Source: Rhodothermia bacterium
Lineage (GTDB): Bacteria; Bacteroidota; Rhodothermia; Rhodothermales; JAAAOL01
Direction: 5' to 3'
Length of the DNA stretch: 34,050 nucleotides
NCBI GenBank assembly: GCA_030428385.1
Contig: JAUIDY010000067.1
Coordinates: 1-34,050, forward strand
The translations under genes were made by a program, and so were the position numbers. Positions 15,266 through 24,053 of this stretch are shown piece after piece. The notes beneath the pieces are model-generated. The model worked only from the letters and a program-made list of their open reading frames with translations. It was not told the DNA's origin and searched no databases. The first letter of the stretch is position 1; each line of letters opens with the position of its first letter.

Positions 15266-17314
15266 ATGCCCCTACCTGCGTCTTTTCTTATTGCTGCCGG
15301 GACCGCTCCCGTTTTTTTCTCTGAAATTGCGGTCTTGCTGGTGGTGAGCGCGCTCGTCGCCTACGTGTGCCACCGCCTCGGCATCATGCCTATTGTCAGT
15401 TTCCTGATTGCGGGGGCGCTCATCGGGCCGCATGCGCTGGGGGTAGTGCAAGACGAAGCGTTGATTGAGGCCGCCGCCGAAGTGGGGGTCATCCTGCTCC
15501 TGTTCACCATCGGGATTGAGTTTAGCCTGGAAAAGCTGGCGCGCATCAAGCGGCTCATCTTCATCGGCGGCGGCTTGCAGGTGGTGCTGGTAGTGGCCAT
15601 CGTTACGGGCCTGTTGCGGCTATTTGAGGTCGGCTGGGCGGCCAGCATCTTCACCGGGTTTCTGGTGGCGCTGTCCTCCACCGCCATCGTGATGAAGCTG
15701 CTGATGGACCGGGGAGAAACCAATACGGCAGGGGGCCAGGGAGCCCTGGGCGTGCTCATTTTTCAAGACCTCGCGGTGGTGGCGATGGTGCTGCTCGTCC
15801 CGATGCTGGGCGGTGAAGGCGGCACCTCGCTGGACCTGGCCATCGCGCTGGGCAAAGCGGTGGGTATTGTGGTACTGGTACTGGTGGTGGCGCGACGGGT
15901 GATGCCCAAAGTACTCGAAGCCGTGGCGCGGACTTGCTCACAGGAAATCTTCCTGCTCACGGTGGTAGCCATCTGTTTTGGAACGGCGTGGCTGACGAGT
16001 TTGGCGGGCGTAAGCCTTTCATTGGGTGCCTTTTTGGCGGGGCTAGTCATCAGCGAAAGCCGATTCAGTGAGATGGCGTTCGGCGAAATCCTTCCGCTAC
16101 AAATCCTGTTTAGCGCCACGTTTTTTGTCTCTGTCGGGCTCCTGCTAGACCTCGGCTTTCTCATCGCCAACCCACTGTTGATCCTCGCCATCATTGGTGG
16201 CGTGCTGGTGCTCAAGGTGCTAACGACCTTCCTCAGCATCAAGGTACTTCGTTACACGACGGGCACGGCGGCATTTACGGGGCTTATGCTCGCCCAGGTG
16301 GGCGAGTTTTCATTTGTGCTGGAACGGGCGGGCCGCGAGGTGGGACTCTTCCCCGCAGGTATCGAAAACGGCGGGCCGCAGGCGTTTATCGCCGCCACGG
16401 TGGTGCTGATGATCGCCACCCCTTTCCTCGCCACTCTTGGTGAGCGGCTGCGTGCCCGGTTTGCCCAGAAGGCCAAAGATGCGGCCACCAAAGAAGCCAT
16501 GGAAACAGCCGATGAAGCCCCCGCACACGGTGCCATTCGCGATCATGTTATCATCGCTGGATATGGCGAGGCCGGGCGCAAAATTGCCCGGGTGCTACAG
16601 GCCCGCGACATTCCGTATTGCATCGTCACCCTCAGCCCCGAGGGCGCCCGCGAAGCCGAGGCGGCGGGCCTGCACGTCATCAGCGGCAACTACACGCGCC
16701 AGCACGAATTAACCCTCGCTGGGGTGCGACACGCACGGCTCTTGCTCGTGGCCGACGACGACCTGGAAACCACGCTGCGGGTGGTTCGGTCGGCCCATGT
16801 ACTCAACCCTGGCCTGCGGGTGATGGCCAGCACGCGGTTTGAAGAAGAAATCGAAGAGTTGCAGGAAGCCGGTGCTTCGGATGCGGTGGCTGAAGAACAG
16901 GAAAGCATCGTTCGCCTCCTCACCTGTGTACTCGAAGCCTACGACATTGCGCCGGAGCATGTACGCAACCACCAGCAGGCACTTCGCGCCCACCAACACG
17001 CGGCTCTGAACTTCGCCACGCGGAAATCAACGTACGAGCTTAGCGATGCGCAACAACAAACGTCAAAATGCGCCCACACCGACCAGACCCAGATCGTCAC
17101 GCCCAGCGCATTTGGCTGTGAGGAATGTTTGGAGATGGGCGATACGTGGGTGCACTTACGCATCTGCATGACGTGCGGGCACGTGGGCTGCTGCGACTCG
17201 TCGAAAAACAAGCACGCCACCAAACACCACCACGCCACCGATCACCCGATTGTGATGTCGTTTGAGCCGGGCGAAGAATGGGCGTGGTGTTATGAAGACC
17301 GCACGACGTTTTAA
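15266..17314 (+). CDS. Kef-type K+/H+ antiporter (CPA2) with RCK domain and C-terminal UBP zinc finger
   Basis: This is an inner-membrane monovalent cation:proton antiporter of 682 residues. Residues 20-400 form about a dozen hydrophobic helices with KefB/C motifs such as GHRLG-type LGIMPIVSFLIAGALIGP and GVILLLFTIGIEFS. An RCK/TrkA-N Rossmann domain follows at about 424-545 (HVIIAGYGEAGRKIARVL). The last 80 residues are a UBP-type zinc finger: C602-x-H604, C618-x2-C621, C634-x2-C637, H639, C642, H650, H654-H656 and H660. Kef proteins release K+ and acidify the cytoplasm during electrophile stress. The zinc finger is the domain that binds ubiquitin C-termini in eukaryotes, and its bacterial ligand is unknown. 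It heads a cluster with a kinase, a regulator-flavoprotein and an aldo/keto reductase. Confidence 0.9.
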   Translation: MPLPASFLIAAGTAPVFFSEIAVLLVVSALVAYVCHRLGIMPIVSFLIAGALIGPHALGVVQDEALIEAAAEVGVILLLFTIGIEFSLEKLARIKRLIFIGGGLQVVLVVAIVTGLLRLFEVGWAASIFTGFLVALSSTAIVMKLLMDRGETNTAGGQGALGVLIFQDLAVVAMVLLVPMLGGEGGTSLDLAIALGKAVGIVVLVLVVARRVMPKVLEAVARTCSQEIFLLTVVAICFGTAWLTSLAGVSLSLGAFLAGLVISESRFSEMAFGEILPLQILFSATFFVSVGLLLDLGFLIANPLLILAIIGGVLVLKVLTTFLSIKVLRYTTGTAAFTGLMLAQVGEFSFVLERAGREVGLFPAGIENGGPQAFIAATVVLMIATPFLATLGERLRARFAQKAKDAATKEAMETADEAPAHGAIRDHVIIAGYGEAGRKIARVLQARDIPYCIVTLSPEGAREAEAAGLHVISGNYTRQHELTLAGVRHARLLLVADDDLETTLRVVRSAHVLNPGLRVMASTRFEEEIEELQEAGASDAVAEEQESIVRLLTCVLEAYDIAPEHVRNHQQALRAHQHAALNFATRKSTYELSDAQQQTSKCAHTDQTQIVTPSAFGCEECLEMGDTWVHLRICMTCGHVGCCDSSKNKHATKHHHATDHPIVMSFEPGEEWAWCYEDRTTF

Positions 17315-17430
17315 ATCGTTCGGGCCCGCTGTCCTCCCTTCGCTGTTCCTCGTGAGCGGACGCACAAGTGCGCGATAATTTCGCTGCCCCTGTTGTACCT
17401 TGCCCATCCTACAATCACACGGCTCTGCCT

Positions 17431-18831
17431 ATGATATCCGTCGCCGATTTACAAACCATCACACAGCTTCATGACCTCGACGACGACGTGCTGCAGTGGT
17501 TGTCTGAGAACCTGGAAGAAGTACACCTCGAAGCCGATGAGGTATTTCTGGAAGCGGGCAGCCCCGCCGAGTGGATGTTTATCCTTTTCAAAGGCCGAAT
17601 CCGGGTTGTCGTGAAGCGGGACCTGCAGCCCTCCAGCACGTTTGTCCTCGAAACAGGCGATATCAACGGCATGCTCCCGCGTTCGCGCATGACCCACTTC
17701 CGGGGAGAATGGAGGGCCACCCAACCCACACGGCTGGGACGACTCCACGCTCAACTGTTTCCTGAAATGCAGCGCCGCTTTCCCGCGTTGGATGCACGGC
17801 TGGCCCACCTCATGCTCGACCGTACCCGTATGATTGCACGGGTGCAATTGCAGCAGGAGAAGCTGGCCTCGCTGGGAACCATGGCTGCTGGGCTCGCCCA
17901 TGAACTCAACAACCCGGCTTCGGCAGCCCGGCGGGCCGCCCAAAACCTGTGCGACACCCTGCAAGCTTTCGATGAACATGCGTCGTCGATGTTGCGCAAG
18001 ATGATGTTTAAGCACCCGAGCACTGACGGAGACCCGTTCCAACCGATTTATGCCATCACGGCCCAACCACCGCCCAACCTCGACCCGCTGGCACAGAACG
18101 AACGCGAGGATGAACTGGCCGACTGGCTGGAGGAAGAAGGAGCCGAAAACCCCTGGGATGCCGCCGCCACCCTCGTCGCCATGGGCTTCACGCAGCCGGT
18201 GCTGGCCACGTTCTCCGAAGGGCTGGTGGATGAGTACGTGGTGGACTTTCTGAACTGGCTGGCCCGCGACATGGAGATGCGCCTGCTCGCCGAAGAGCTG
18301 GCCGAAAGCACCGTTCGGATTTCCGACCTGGTGTCCGCGATGAAGTCGTATTCCTTTATGGACCAGGCCCAGGAAAAGCAGCACATCGACCTACATCAGG
18401 GCATCGACAGCACCCTCACCATTTTAAAACACAAGCTCAAGAACAAGCAGGTCGATATCGAAAAGCACTATGGCGACCTCCCGCGCGTGCCCGCGTACGG
18501 TGGCGAACTGAACCAGGTATGGACCAATCTTCTCGACAACGCCATTGCTGCCCTTCCTGTCACCAACGGACGTATCGTTATCAAAACCGCTTGCGACCTG
18601 CCCGCCTCCCAAGTACATGTTGACATTATCGATAACGGCTCGGGCATTCCCCCTGATGTGCAAAACCGCATCTTCGAACCCTTTTTCACCACCAAAGAAG
18701 CAGGCGAAGGAACCGGTCTTGGACTCGATATTGTCTACCGCATTGTTACGGCGCGTCACGGGGGCACCATCCAGGTGACCTCGGAACCGGGCAACACCCG
18801 GTTTCACCTCCAGCTACCATTAGAATCCTGA
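17431..18831 (+). CDS. Sensor histidine kinase with CAP_ED-like N-terminal domain
   Basis: This is a soluble kinase of 466 residues without membrane segments. The N-terminal 10-110 region folds like a cyclic-nucleotide-binding CAP_ED barrel (FLEAGSPAEWMFILFKGRIRV). The phosphate-binding cassette is replaced by GDINGMLPRSRMTHF, so cNMP binding is doubtful. The H-box is LGTMAAGLAHELNNP (His157). The ATPase has an N-box NLLDNAIAALP, G1 DNGSGIP, and G2 GTGLGLDIVYRIV. ATG 17431 is used because an upstream GTG at 17368 adds 21 residues of non-domain sequence. The response-regulator fusion gene starts 43 bp after the stop and is the obvious phosphotransfer partner. Confidence 0.9.
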   Translation: MISVADLQTITQLHDLDDDVLQWLSENLEEVHLEADEVFLEAGSPAEWMFILFKGRIRVVVKRDLQPSSTFVLETGDINGMLPRSRMTHFRGEWRATQPTRLGRLHAQLFPEMQRRFPALDARLAHLMLDRTRMIARVQLQQEKLASLGTMAAGLAHELNNPASAARRAAQNLCDTLQAFDEHASSMLRKMMFKHPSTDGDPFQPIYAITAQPPPNLDPLAQNEREDELADWLEEEGAENPWDAAATLVAMGFTQPVLATFSEGLVDEYVVDFLNWLARDMEMRLLAEELAESTVRISDLVSAMKSYSFMDQAQEKQHIDLHQGIDSTLTILKHKLKNKQVDIEKHYGDLPRVPAYGGELNQVWTNLLDNAIAALPVTNGRIVIKTACDLPASQVHVDIIDNGSGIPPDVQNRIFEPFFTTKEAGEGTGLGLDIVYRIVTARHGGTIQVTSEPGNTRFHLQLPLES

Positions 18832-18874
18832 CCCCACCTTGCCCTGCCTGTTCTGATCGAACACCCTTTGCCTC

Positions 18875-20533
18875 ATGACCAAACCCGCCATTCTCGCCGT
18901 TGATGATGACCCGCAGGTGCTTCGGGCTATTGCCCGCGACCTGCGCCGCCGTTACAGCGACACCTATCGCATTCTCCGGGCTGGTTCTGCCCAGGAAGGC
19001 CTGGAAGTCACCGACACCTTGAAGGATCGGGGCGACCCGGTGGCGCTTTTTCTGTCGGATCAACGCATGCCCCAGATGGACGGCGTGGGATTTCTCAGCG
19101 AGGCGATGCTGCGGTTTCCCCGCGCCAAACGGGCCCTGCTGACAGCCTACGCCGACACCGAAGCCGCCATCGCCGCCATCAACCGCTCGCAGATCGACTA
19201 TTACCTGCTGAAGCCCTGGGATCCGCCCGACCAAAAATTGTATCCTATCCTCGACGACCTGCTGGCCGACTGGCAAGCGGGGTACCGCCCTGGTTTTGGG
19301 GGCTTGCGGGTGGTGGGCGACCGCTGGTCTGCGCAGTCGCACACGATCAAGGACTTTTTGGCCCGGAACCAGATTCCGTACACGTTCCTGGATATTGAAT
19401 CCAGCGACGAAGCCCGCGACATCGTGCAGAAGGCATCCGAAAACGGCGCGACTTTGCCGGTGGTGGTTTTGCCCGGCGGCGAACGCCTGATCGCGCCGAC
19501 GCCATCCGACCTCGCCACCCATGTGGGGCTTCAAACCCACGCCGAAGAACCGTTTTACGACCTCGCCATCGTGGGCGGCGGCCCGGCGGGGCTGGCCTCG
19601 GCGGTGTATGGGGCCTCCGAAGGGTTAAAAACGGTGCTGCTCGAACAGCAGGCCCCGGGCGGGCAAGCGGGCACCTCCAGCCGCATTGAAAACTACCTGG
19701 GGTTTCCCTCAGGTCTGTCGGGCGACGATTTGGCCCGCCGGGCAACAGCCCAGGCCCGCCGCTTTGGCGTTGAGATTCTGGCCCCACAATCGGTGGAAGG
19801 GTTGCGCATTGAAGGACCGTACAAGCATCTGCTGCTCAGCGATGGGAGCGAGGTGGCCTGCCACACGCTCATGCTGTCGATGGGCGTTAGCTGGCGCAAG
19901 CTCACTGCCGACGGCGCCACTCCCCTAGCTGGACGCGGCGTGTACTATGGCGCGGCGATGACCGAGGCCATGTATTGCGAGGAAGAAGAGGTTTACATCG
20001 TAGGTGCCGGTAACTCGGCAGGGCAGGCCGCCATGTTCTTCGCCGACTACGCCAAGCGGGTGGTGATGGTGGTCCGCGGCGATTCGCTGGAAGCCAAGAT
20101 GAGCCATTATCTGGTGCGGCGCATCTACGAACACGAACGCATCGACGTCCTCCTGAACACCGAAGTAAGGGCCTGCCACGGCGACGGCCACCTGGAAAAG
20201 CTGACCCTGCACAACAAGAACGACGGCACCTCCTCTGACGCAGAAAGCCGCTACCTATTTGTGTTCATCGGCGCGGCCCCGCGTACCGACTGGCTGGGCG
20301 AGGCGGTGGCCCGCGACGACCGGGGCTTTGTCCTCACCGGCCCCGACCTCGACCCGGAGCGCCACCTCAAAAGCTGGCCGCTGGAGCGGGCCCCGTTCCT
20401 GCTCGAAACCAACGTGCCCGGCATTTTCGCTTCTGGCGATGTCCGCAGCGGCTCCGTGAAGCGCGTGGCGTCGGCCGTGGGCGAAGGCTCCGTGGCCGTG
20501 TATTTCATGCACCGCTTTCTGGCATCGTTGTAG
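18875..20533 (+). CDS. Response regulator fused to thioredoxin-reductase-like flavoprotein (no CxxC)
   Basis: The 552-residue protein has three parts. Residues 1-140 are a receiver domain with acidic pocket DDD (10-12) and phospho-acceptor Asp62 (FLSDQRMPQMDG). Residues about 142-215 have a glutaredoxin/thioredoxin-like pattern (GLRVVGDRWSAQSHTIKDFL, then LPVVVLPGGERL), with Ser where redox Cys are expected. Residues 229-552 are a two-dinucleotide-domain flavoprotein with FAD loop VGGGPAGLAS, NADPH loop VGAGNSAGQAA (from 374) and FAD motif GIFASGDVR. The stretch that carries CATCDG in thioredoxin reductase reads GVYYGAAMTEAMYC, so the disulfide is absent. Phosphorylation by the neighbouring kinase may control the reductase; its substrate is unknown. 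Confidence 0.92.
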   Translation: MTKPAILAVDDDPQVLRAIARDLRRRYSDTYRILRAGSAQEGLEVTDTLKDRGDPVALFLSDQRMPQMDGVGFLSEAMLRFPRAKRALLTAYADTEAAIAAINRSQIDYYLLKPWDPPDQKLYPILDDLLADWQAGYRPGFGGLRVVGDRWSAQSHTIKDFLARNQIPYTFLDIESSDEARDIVQKASENGATLPVVVLPGGERLIAPTPSDLATHVGLQTHAEEPFYDLAIVGGGPAGLASAVYGASEGLKTVLLEQQAPGGQAGTSSRIENYLGFPSGLSGDDLARRATAQARRFGVEILAPQSVEGLRIEGPYKHLLLSDGSEVACHTLMLSMGVSWRKLTADGATPLAGRGVYYGAAMTEAMYCEEEEVYIVGAGNSAGQAAMFFADYAKRVVMVVRGDSLEAKMSHYLVRRIYEHERIDVLLNTEVRACHGDGHLEKLTLHNKNDGTSSDAESRYLFVFIGAAPRTDWLGEAVARDDRGFVLTGPDLDPERHLKSWPLERAPFLLETNVPGIFASGDVRSGSVKRVASAVGEGSVAVYFMHRFLASL

Positions 20534-20568
20534 TTCTCCATTCCTTCCCAATCTGAATTTCTTTTCTC

Positions 20569-21624
20569 ATGCGATATAAACTACTGGGCCGCAGTGGCCT
20601 GCGCGTCTCTGAACTGGCCCTGGGCACCATGACCTTCGGCGAAGAATGGGGCTGGGGCGCATCCAAAGAAGAAAGCCGCCGCATCTTCGACGCCTTTGCC
20701 GAGGCCGGGGGCACCTTCATCGACACGGCCAACCGCTACACCGAAGGCACCAGCGAGCGGTTTGTCGGCGACTTCATCGCCAGCGACCGCGACCACTTCG
20801 TCGTCGCCACCAAATACACACTGCACACGCGCCACGGCGACCCCAACTTCAGCGGCAACCATCGCAAAAACATGATGCAAGCCGTGAACGACAGCCTTAA
20901 GCGCCTCGGCACCGACTACATCGATCTGTACTGGCTGCATGTGTGGGACTTCACCACCCCCGTTGAGGAAGTGATGCGCGGGCTCGACGACTTGGTGCGG
21001 CAGGGCAAGGTGCTTTATGTGGGCATCTCCGACACGCCTGCGTGGATTGTGAGCCGCGCCAACACCCTCGCCGACTTCCGGGGCTGGTCGCCGTTTGTGG
21101 GGCTACAGCTTCGCTACAGCCTCATCGACCGCACCGCCGAGCGCGAACTGCTGCCGATGGCGCGGGCGCTGGACCTGGGCGTGACGCCGTGGAGCATCTT
21201 GGGCGCGGGCATGCTGACGGGCAAATACAACCGCGAAAACCCACCCGAAGAAGGCCGCATTGCCAAGCGGGCAGCCTCCAAAGAACGCAGCCTGAACATC
21301 GCCGAAACCGTGATTGCCGTTGCCAACGAGATTGGCTGTACGCCGTCGCAGGTAGCCATTGCGTGGGTGCGCCAACAGGCAGGGGTCATGATTCCGCTGC
21401 TGGGTGCTCGCACCCTCGCGCAACTGGAAGACAACCTCGGTGCCCTCAACGTCACCTTAAATGCGGACCACCTTGCCCAACTGGAAGAAGCCAGTGCCTT
21501 CGACCTGGGCTTTCCGCACGACTTTCACCGCCAAAAAAACATTCGCGACATCGCCTATAGTGGCACCTACGACCAGATCGATCATCATCGTCGCTACCAG
21601 AGCGGCGGACCACTAGACGAATAG
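20569..21624 (+). CDS. Aldo/keto reductase
   Basis: This is an NADPH-dependent cytoplasmic reductase of aldehydes and ketones with 351 residues, slightly long for the family because of a C-terminal extension (HHRRYQSGG). The catalytic tetrad is complete: Asp52, Tyr57 (DTANRYTEG), Lys82 (VVATKYTL) and His124 (YWLHVWD). The sequence GTMTFGEEWGWG at 19-30 suits the YajO/Tas-like subgroup. It starts 35 bp after the flavoprotein gene and is probably the last gene of that cluster. Many reductases of this type reduce methylglyoxal and other electrophiles. That would fit a Kef antiporter in the same unit, but the link is an inference. Confidence 0.92.
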   Translation: MRYKLLGRSGLRVSELALGTMTFGEEWGWGASKEESRRIFDAFAEAGGTFIDTANRYTEGTSERFVGDFIASDRDHFVVATKYTLHTRHGDPNFSGNHRKNMMQAVNDSLKRLGTDYIDLYWLHVWDFTTPVEEVMRGLDDLVRQGKVLYVGISDTPAWIVSRANTLADFRGWSPFVGLQLRYSLIDRTAERELLPMARALDLGVTPWSILGAGMLTGKYNRENPPEEGRIAKRAASKERSLNIAETVIAVANEIGCTPSQVAIAWVRQQAGVMIPLLGARTLAQLEDNLGALNVTLNADHLAQLEEASAFDLGFPHDFHRQKNIRDIAYSGTYDQIDHHRRYQSGGPLDE

Positions 21625-21866
21625 CCCTGGAAACAAGGTATCGACCCCCCTTCAAGCAAAACATCGGACGGTTTCAACGTAGCTTCGTACACCGGACTTG
21701 CCTTTGTGTTATTCTGCCGAAGACATAGGGCCCTTTTGCGGCACAAGCCCGGTTCTGCCTTGCACAGAATGGTTGGGAAGAACACCTGCGCTCGACTGGA
21801 CACCTTGTCCATCCTAGAACCTCCTCTTCATGAGTAGATTTTTGGATAGACATCGTCCCGGCTCTC

Positions 21867-23213
21867 ATGCGACGTACTTATAGACTGTTCCTCCTCTTCT
21901 TACTTGCGATAGGCGGCGCGTACGGACGCCCTGCCCTGGCGCAGCAAACCCGCTCGCTGACGCCAGATGAAGCGGTACGCCTCGGAATAACGAACAACGC
22001 GCTCCTCCAAGCGGCCCGTGCCGATGCCGATGCCGCCACGGCATCGTATCGCCAGACCCGGGCCGCACGCCTGCCCTCGTTGCGTAGCCAGGCAAGCTAC
22101 ACCCGCCTGAGCGACAACATTCCGGAAATTGCGTTCTCCACCGATTTTCTCCCGGGCCCCGATACCACGTTTACGCTCGCCCCCGTCGAGCTAAACCGCT
22201 ACTATGCCGAAATCTCGCTGGAACAACCGCTTTTTAGCGGGCTTCGTCTCCATCAGCAAATCCGGGCATCGCGTCATCAGGCAGCGGCGGCCACGTATCA
22301 GGCCACCCAGGAAGAAGCCGACGTTGCCCTCCAGATCCGGCAGTCGTACTGGCTCCTCTATCAGGCCCTTGCGGTGCAGGAAGCGACCCAAGCGGCACTG
22401 GCACAGGTGAACGCCCACCTTCAGGATGTGCAAAACCGCCGGGCGGTGGGGGCCGCCTTACTGAGTGACCTCCTTGCCGTACAGACCCGCCGCTCAGAAG
22501 TGGAACTGGAAAACCTGGAGGCCAACAACGCGGTGCGTGTAGCCCGCCTGGAATTAAACCGCCACACCGGATTATCGCTCGACACCGTTGTGCTACCGGA
22601 TGCCGAACCCGCCCAAGAGCCCTTGGCCGAAGAACTCAGCACCTTGGTTGCGCATGCCCTTGATGCACAGCCCACACTGAAAGCGCTCGATGAGCAGGTG
22701 GCCGCCCTTGATGCCCAGGTCAAAGCAACACACGGCGCTTGGCTTCCGGAGGTGGCGCTTACGGGGCGCTATGTCTACGCGCGGCCCAACCAGTACTTTT
22801 TCACCGAACAGGATGCCTTTAAGGGAACGTGGGAAGCCGGGGCGGTGATGCGGTGGAACCTGTTCGACGGCGGGGCCAAACTGGCAGAGACACAGCAGGC
22901 CCGTGCCCGGCTAGCAAGTGCCCAGGCCCGCCTCACCGCCATGAAAGAAAACGTGGAGGTGATGGTGACACGGCAGTATCTGGAAGTGCAGCAAGCTATA
23001 GAAGCCGTCGCGGTGGCTGAGCAGATTGTGGTGGATGCCAATGAGACGCTACGCATGGTGCAGCAGCAGTATGCCGAAGGGGCCTCCCTTTCCGCACTGG
23101 TGCTGGATGCGGAACAGGCCGCTCGGACCGCCGAGGCACGCCAAGCCCGTGCCCTGGCCAACTACGCCATCGCCCGTGCAGCCCTGCTTCATGCCCTCGG
23201 ACAAACGTGGTGA
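21867..23213 (+). CDS. TolC family outer membrane efflux protein
   Basis: The 448-residue precursor has a signal peptide of about 25 residues (basic RRTYR, hydrophobic core, cleavage after ALA). Two repeated outer-membrane efflux domains follow. Long heptad helices such as [18 protein letters not shown] and the proximal sequence [10 protein letters not shown] are typical of TolC channels. It trimerises in the outer membrane as the exit duct for the ABC exporter encoded next. The next gene's start lies 6 bp after its TGA. A 242-bp gap upstream holds its promoter, with no motif clear enough to call. Confidence 0.92.
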   Translation: MRRTYRLFLLFLLAIGGAYGRPALAQQTRSLTPDEAVRLGITNNALLQAARADADAATASYRQTRAARLPSLRSQASYTRLSDNIPEIAFSTDFLPGPDTTFTLAPVELNRYYAEISLEQPLFSGLRLHQQIRASRHQAAAATYQATQEEADVALQIRQSYWLLYQALAVQEATQAALAQVNAHLQDVQNRRAVGAALLSDLLAVQTRRSEVELENLEANNAVRVARLELNRHTGLSLDTVVLPDAEPAQEPLAEELSTLVAHALDAQPTLKALDEQVAALDAQVKATHGAWLPEVALTGRYVYARPNQYFFTEQDAFKGTWEAGAVMRWNLFDGGAKLAETQQARARLASAQARLTAMKENVEVMVTRQYLEVQQAIEAVAVAEQIVVDANETLRMVQQQYAEGASLSALVLDAEQAARTAEARQARALANYAIARAALLHALGQTW

Positions 23214-23218
23214 GAAAA

Positions 23219-23950
23219 ATGAAGCATCCGCCACAAGAAACGCCACACAAGATTGTTTTTGAGGCCCGGGGGGTGACAAAAGTGTACGACATGGGCACCG
23301 TGCAGGTCTATGCCCTGCGCGGCGTAGACCTCGATTTATATGCGGGTGAGTTGGTGGTGCTACTGGGCGCGTCGGGCAGCGGCAAATCGACGTTGCTCAA
23401 CATCCTGGGCGGCCTCGACACCGCCACCGCCGGGCGGGTGTTCTATCGCGGCGAAGACCTTACCCAAGCCGACGAACACCAACTCACCGACTACCGGCGC
23501 TATCATGTGGGCTTCGTCTTCCAGTTTTACAACCTGATCCCAAGCCTTACCGCCCGCGAAAACGTCGCCATCGTGACCGAAATCGCCCGCGACCCCATGA
23601 CGCCCGAAGAAGCCCTTGATATTGTGGGGCTAAGCGACCGGATGGACCATTTCCCCGCCCAGCTTTCGGGCGGTCAGCAGCAGCGTGTGGCCATCGCCCG
23701 CGCCATCGCCAAGCAACCCGCCGTGTTGCTGTGCGACGAGCCCACCGGTGCCCTCGACTCCAAAACCGGCGTTGTGGTCCTCGAAGCCCTGGAACGGGTT
23801 AATCGGGCGTTGGGCACCACCACCGCCATCATCACCCACAACGCGGCCCAGGCCCAGATGGCAAGCCGCATCATCCACCTGAGCGATGGACAAGTGACAC
23901 AGATCGAGCAAAACCCCAACCCAATGCCCGCTTCAGAAATCACGTGGTAA
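23219..23950 (+). CDS. ABC transporter ATP-binding protein (MacB/LolD type)
   Basis: This is the nucleotide-binding subunit of the exporter, 243 residues. The motifs are Walker [10 protein letters not shown] (50-58), Q-loop FQFYNL (Gln102), signature LSGGQQQR (149-156) and Walker B VLLCDEP with Glu174. ATG 23219 is chosen because it follows the TolC stop by 5 bp with GGTGAG upstream. An in-frame GTG at 23207 would overlap tolC and add only MVRK. MacB/LolD-class ATPases pair with FtsX-type permeases, which is what the next gene encodes. The acidic C-terminus ends before a 103-bp gap. Confidence 0.95.
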   Translation: MKHPPQETPHKIVFEARGVTKVYDMGTVQVYALRGVDLDLYAGELVVLLGASGSGKSTLLNILGGLDTATAGRVFYRGEDLTQADEHQLTDYRRYHVGFVFQFYNLIPSLTARENVAIVTEIARDPMTPEEALDIVGLSDRMDHFPAQLSGGQQQRVAIARAIAKQPAVLLCDEPTGALDSKTGVVVLEALERVNRALGTTTAIITHNAAQAQMASRIIHLSDGQVTQIEQNPNPMPASEITW

Positions 23951-24053
23951 AAGCTATGCGAATTGGCAAGTGGGCAAATAGGGTTATGGAGAGGATCGCA
24001 TACACCACGTCGCCTCTTCCAAACACCCACTCTCCCCAACGTCCTGACACAAC

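Noticed and set aside
17449-18384. 311-codon minus-strand frame opposite the histidine kinase gene
   Set aside because: It is antisense to a gene with clear kinase motifs, shows no family likeness, and such long shadows are normal in G+C-rich DNA.
18746-19540. 264-codon minus-strand frame across the kinase end and regulator start
   Set aside because: It spans two well-supported plus-strand genes and its sequence shows no recognisable domain.
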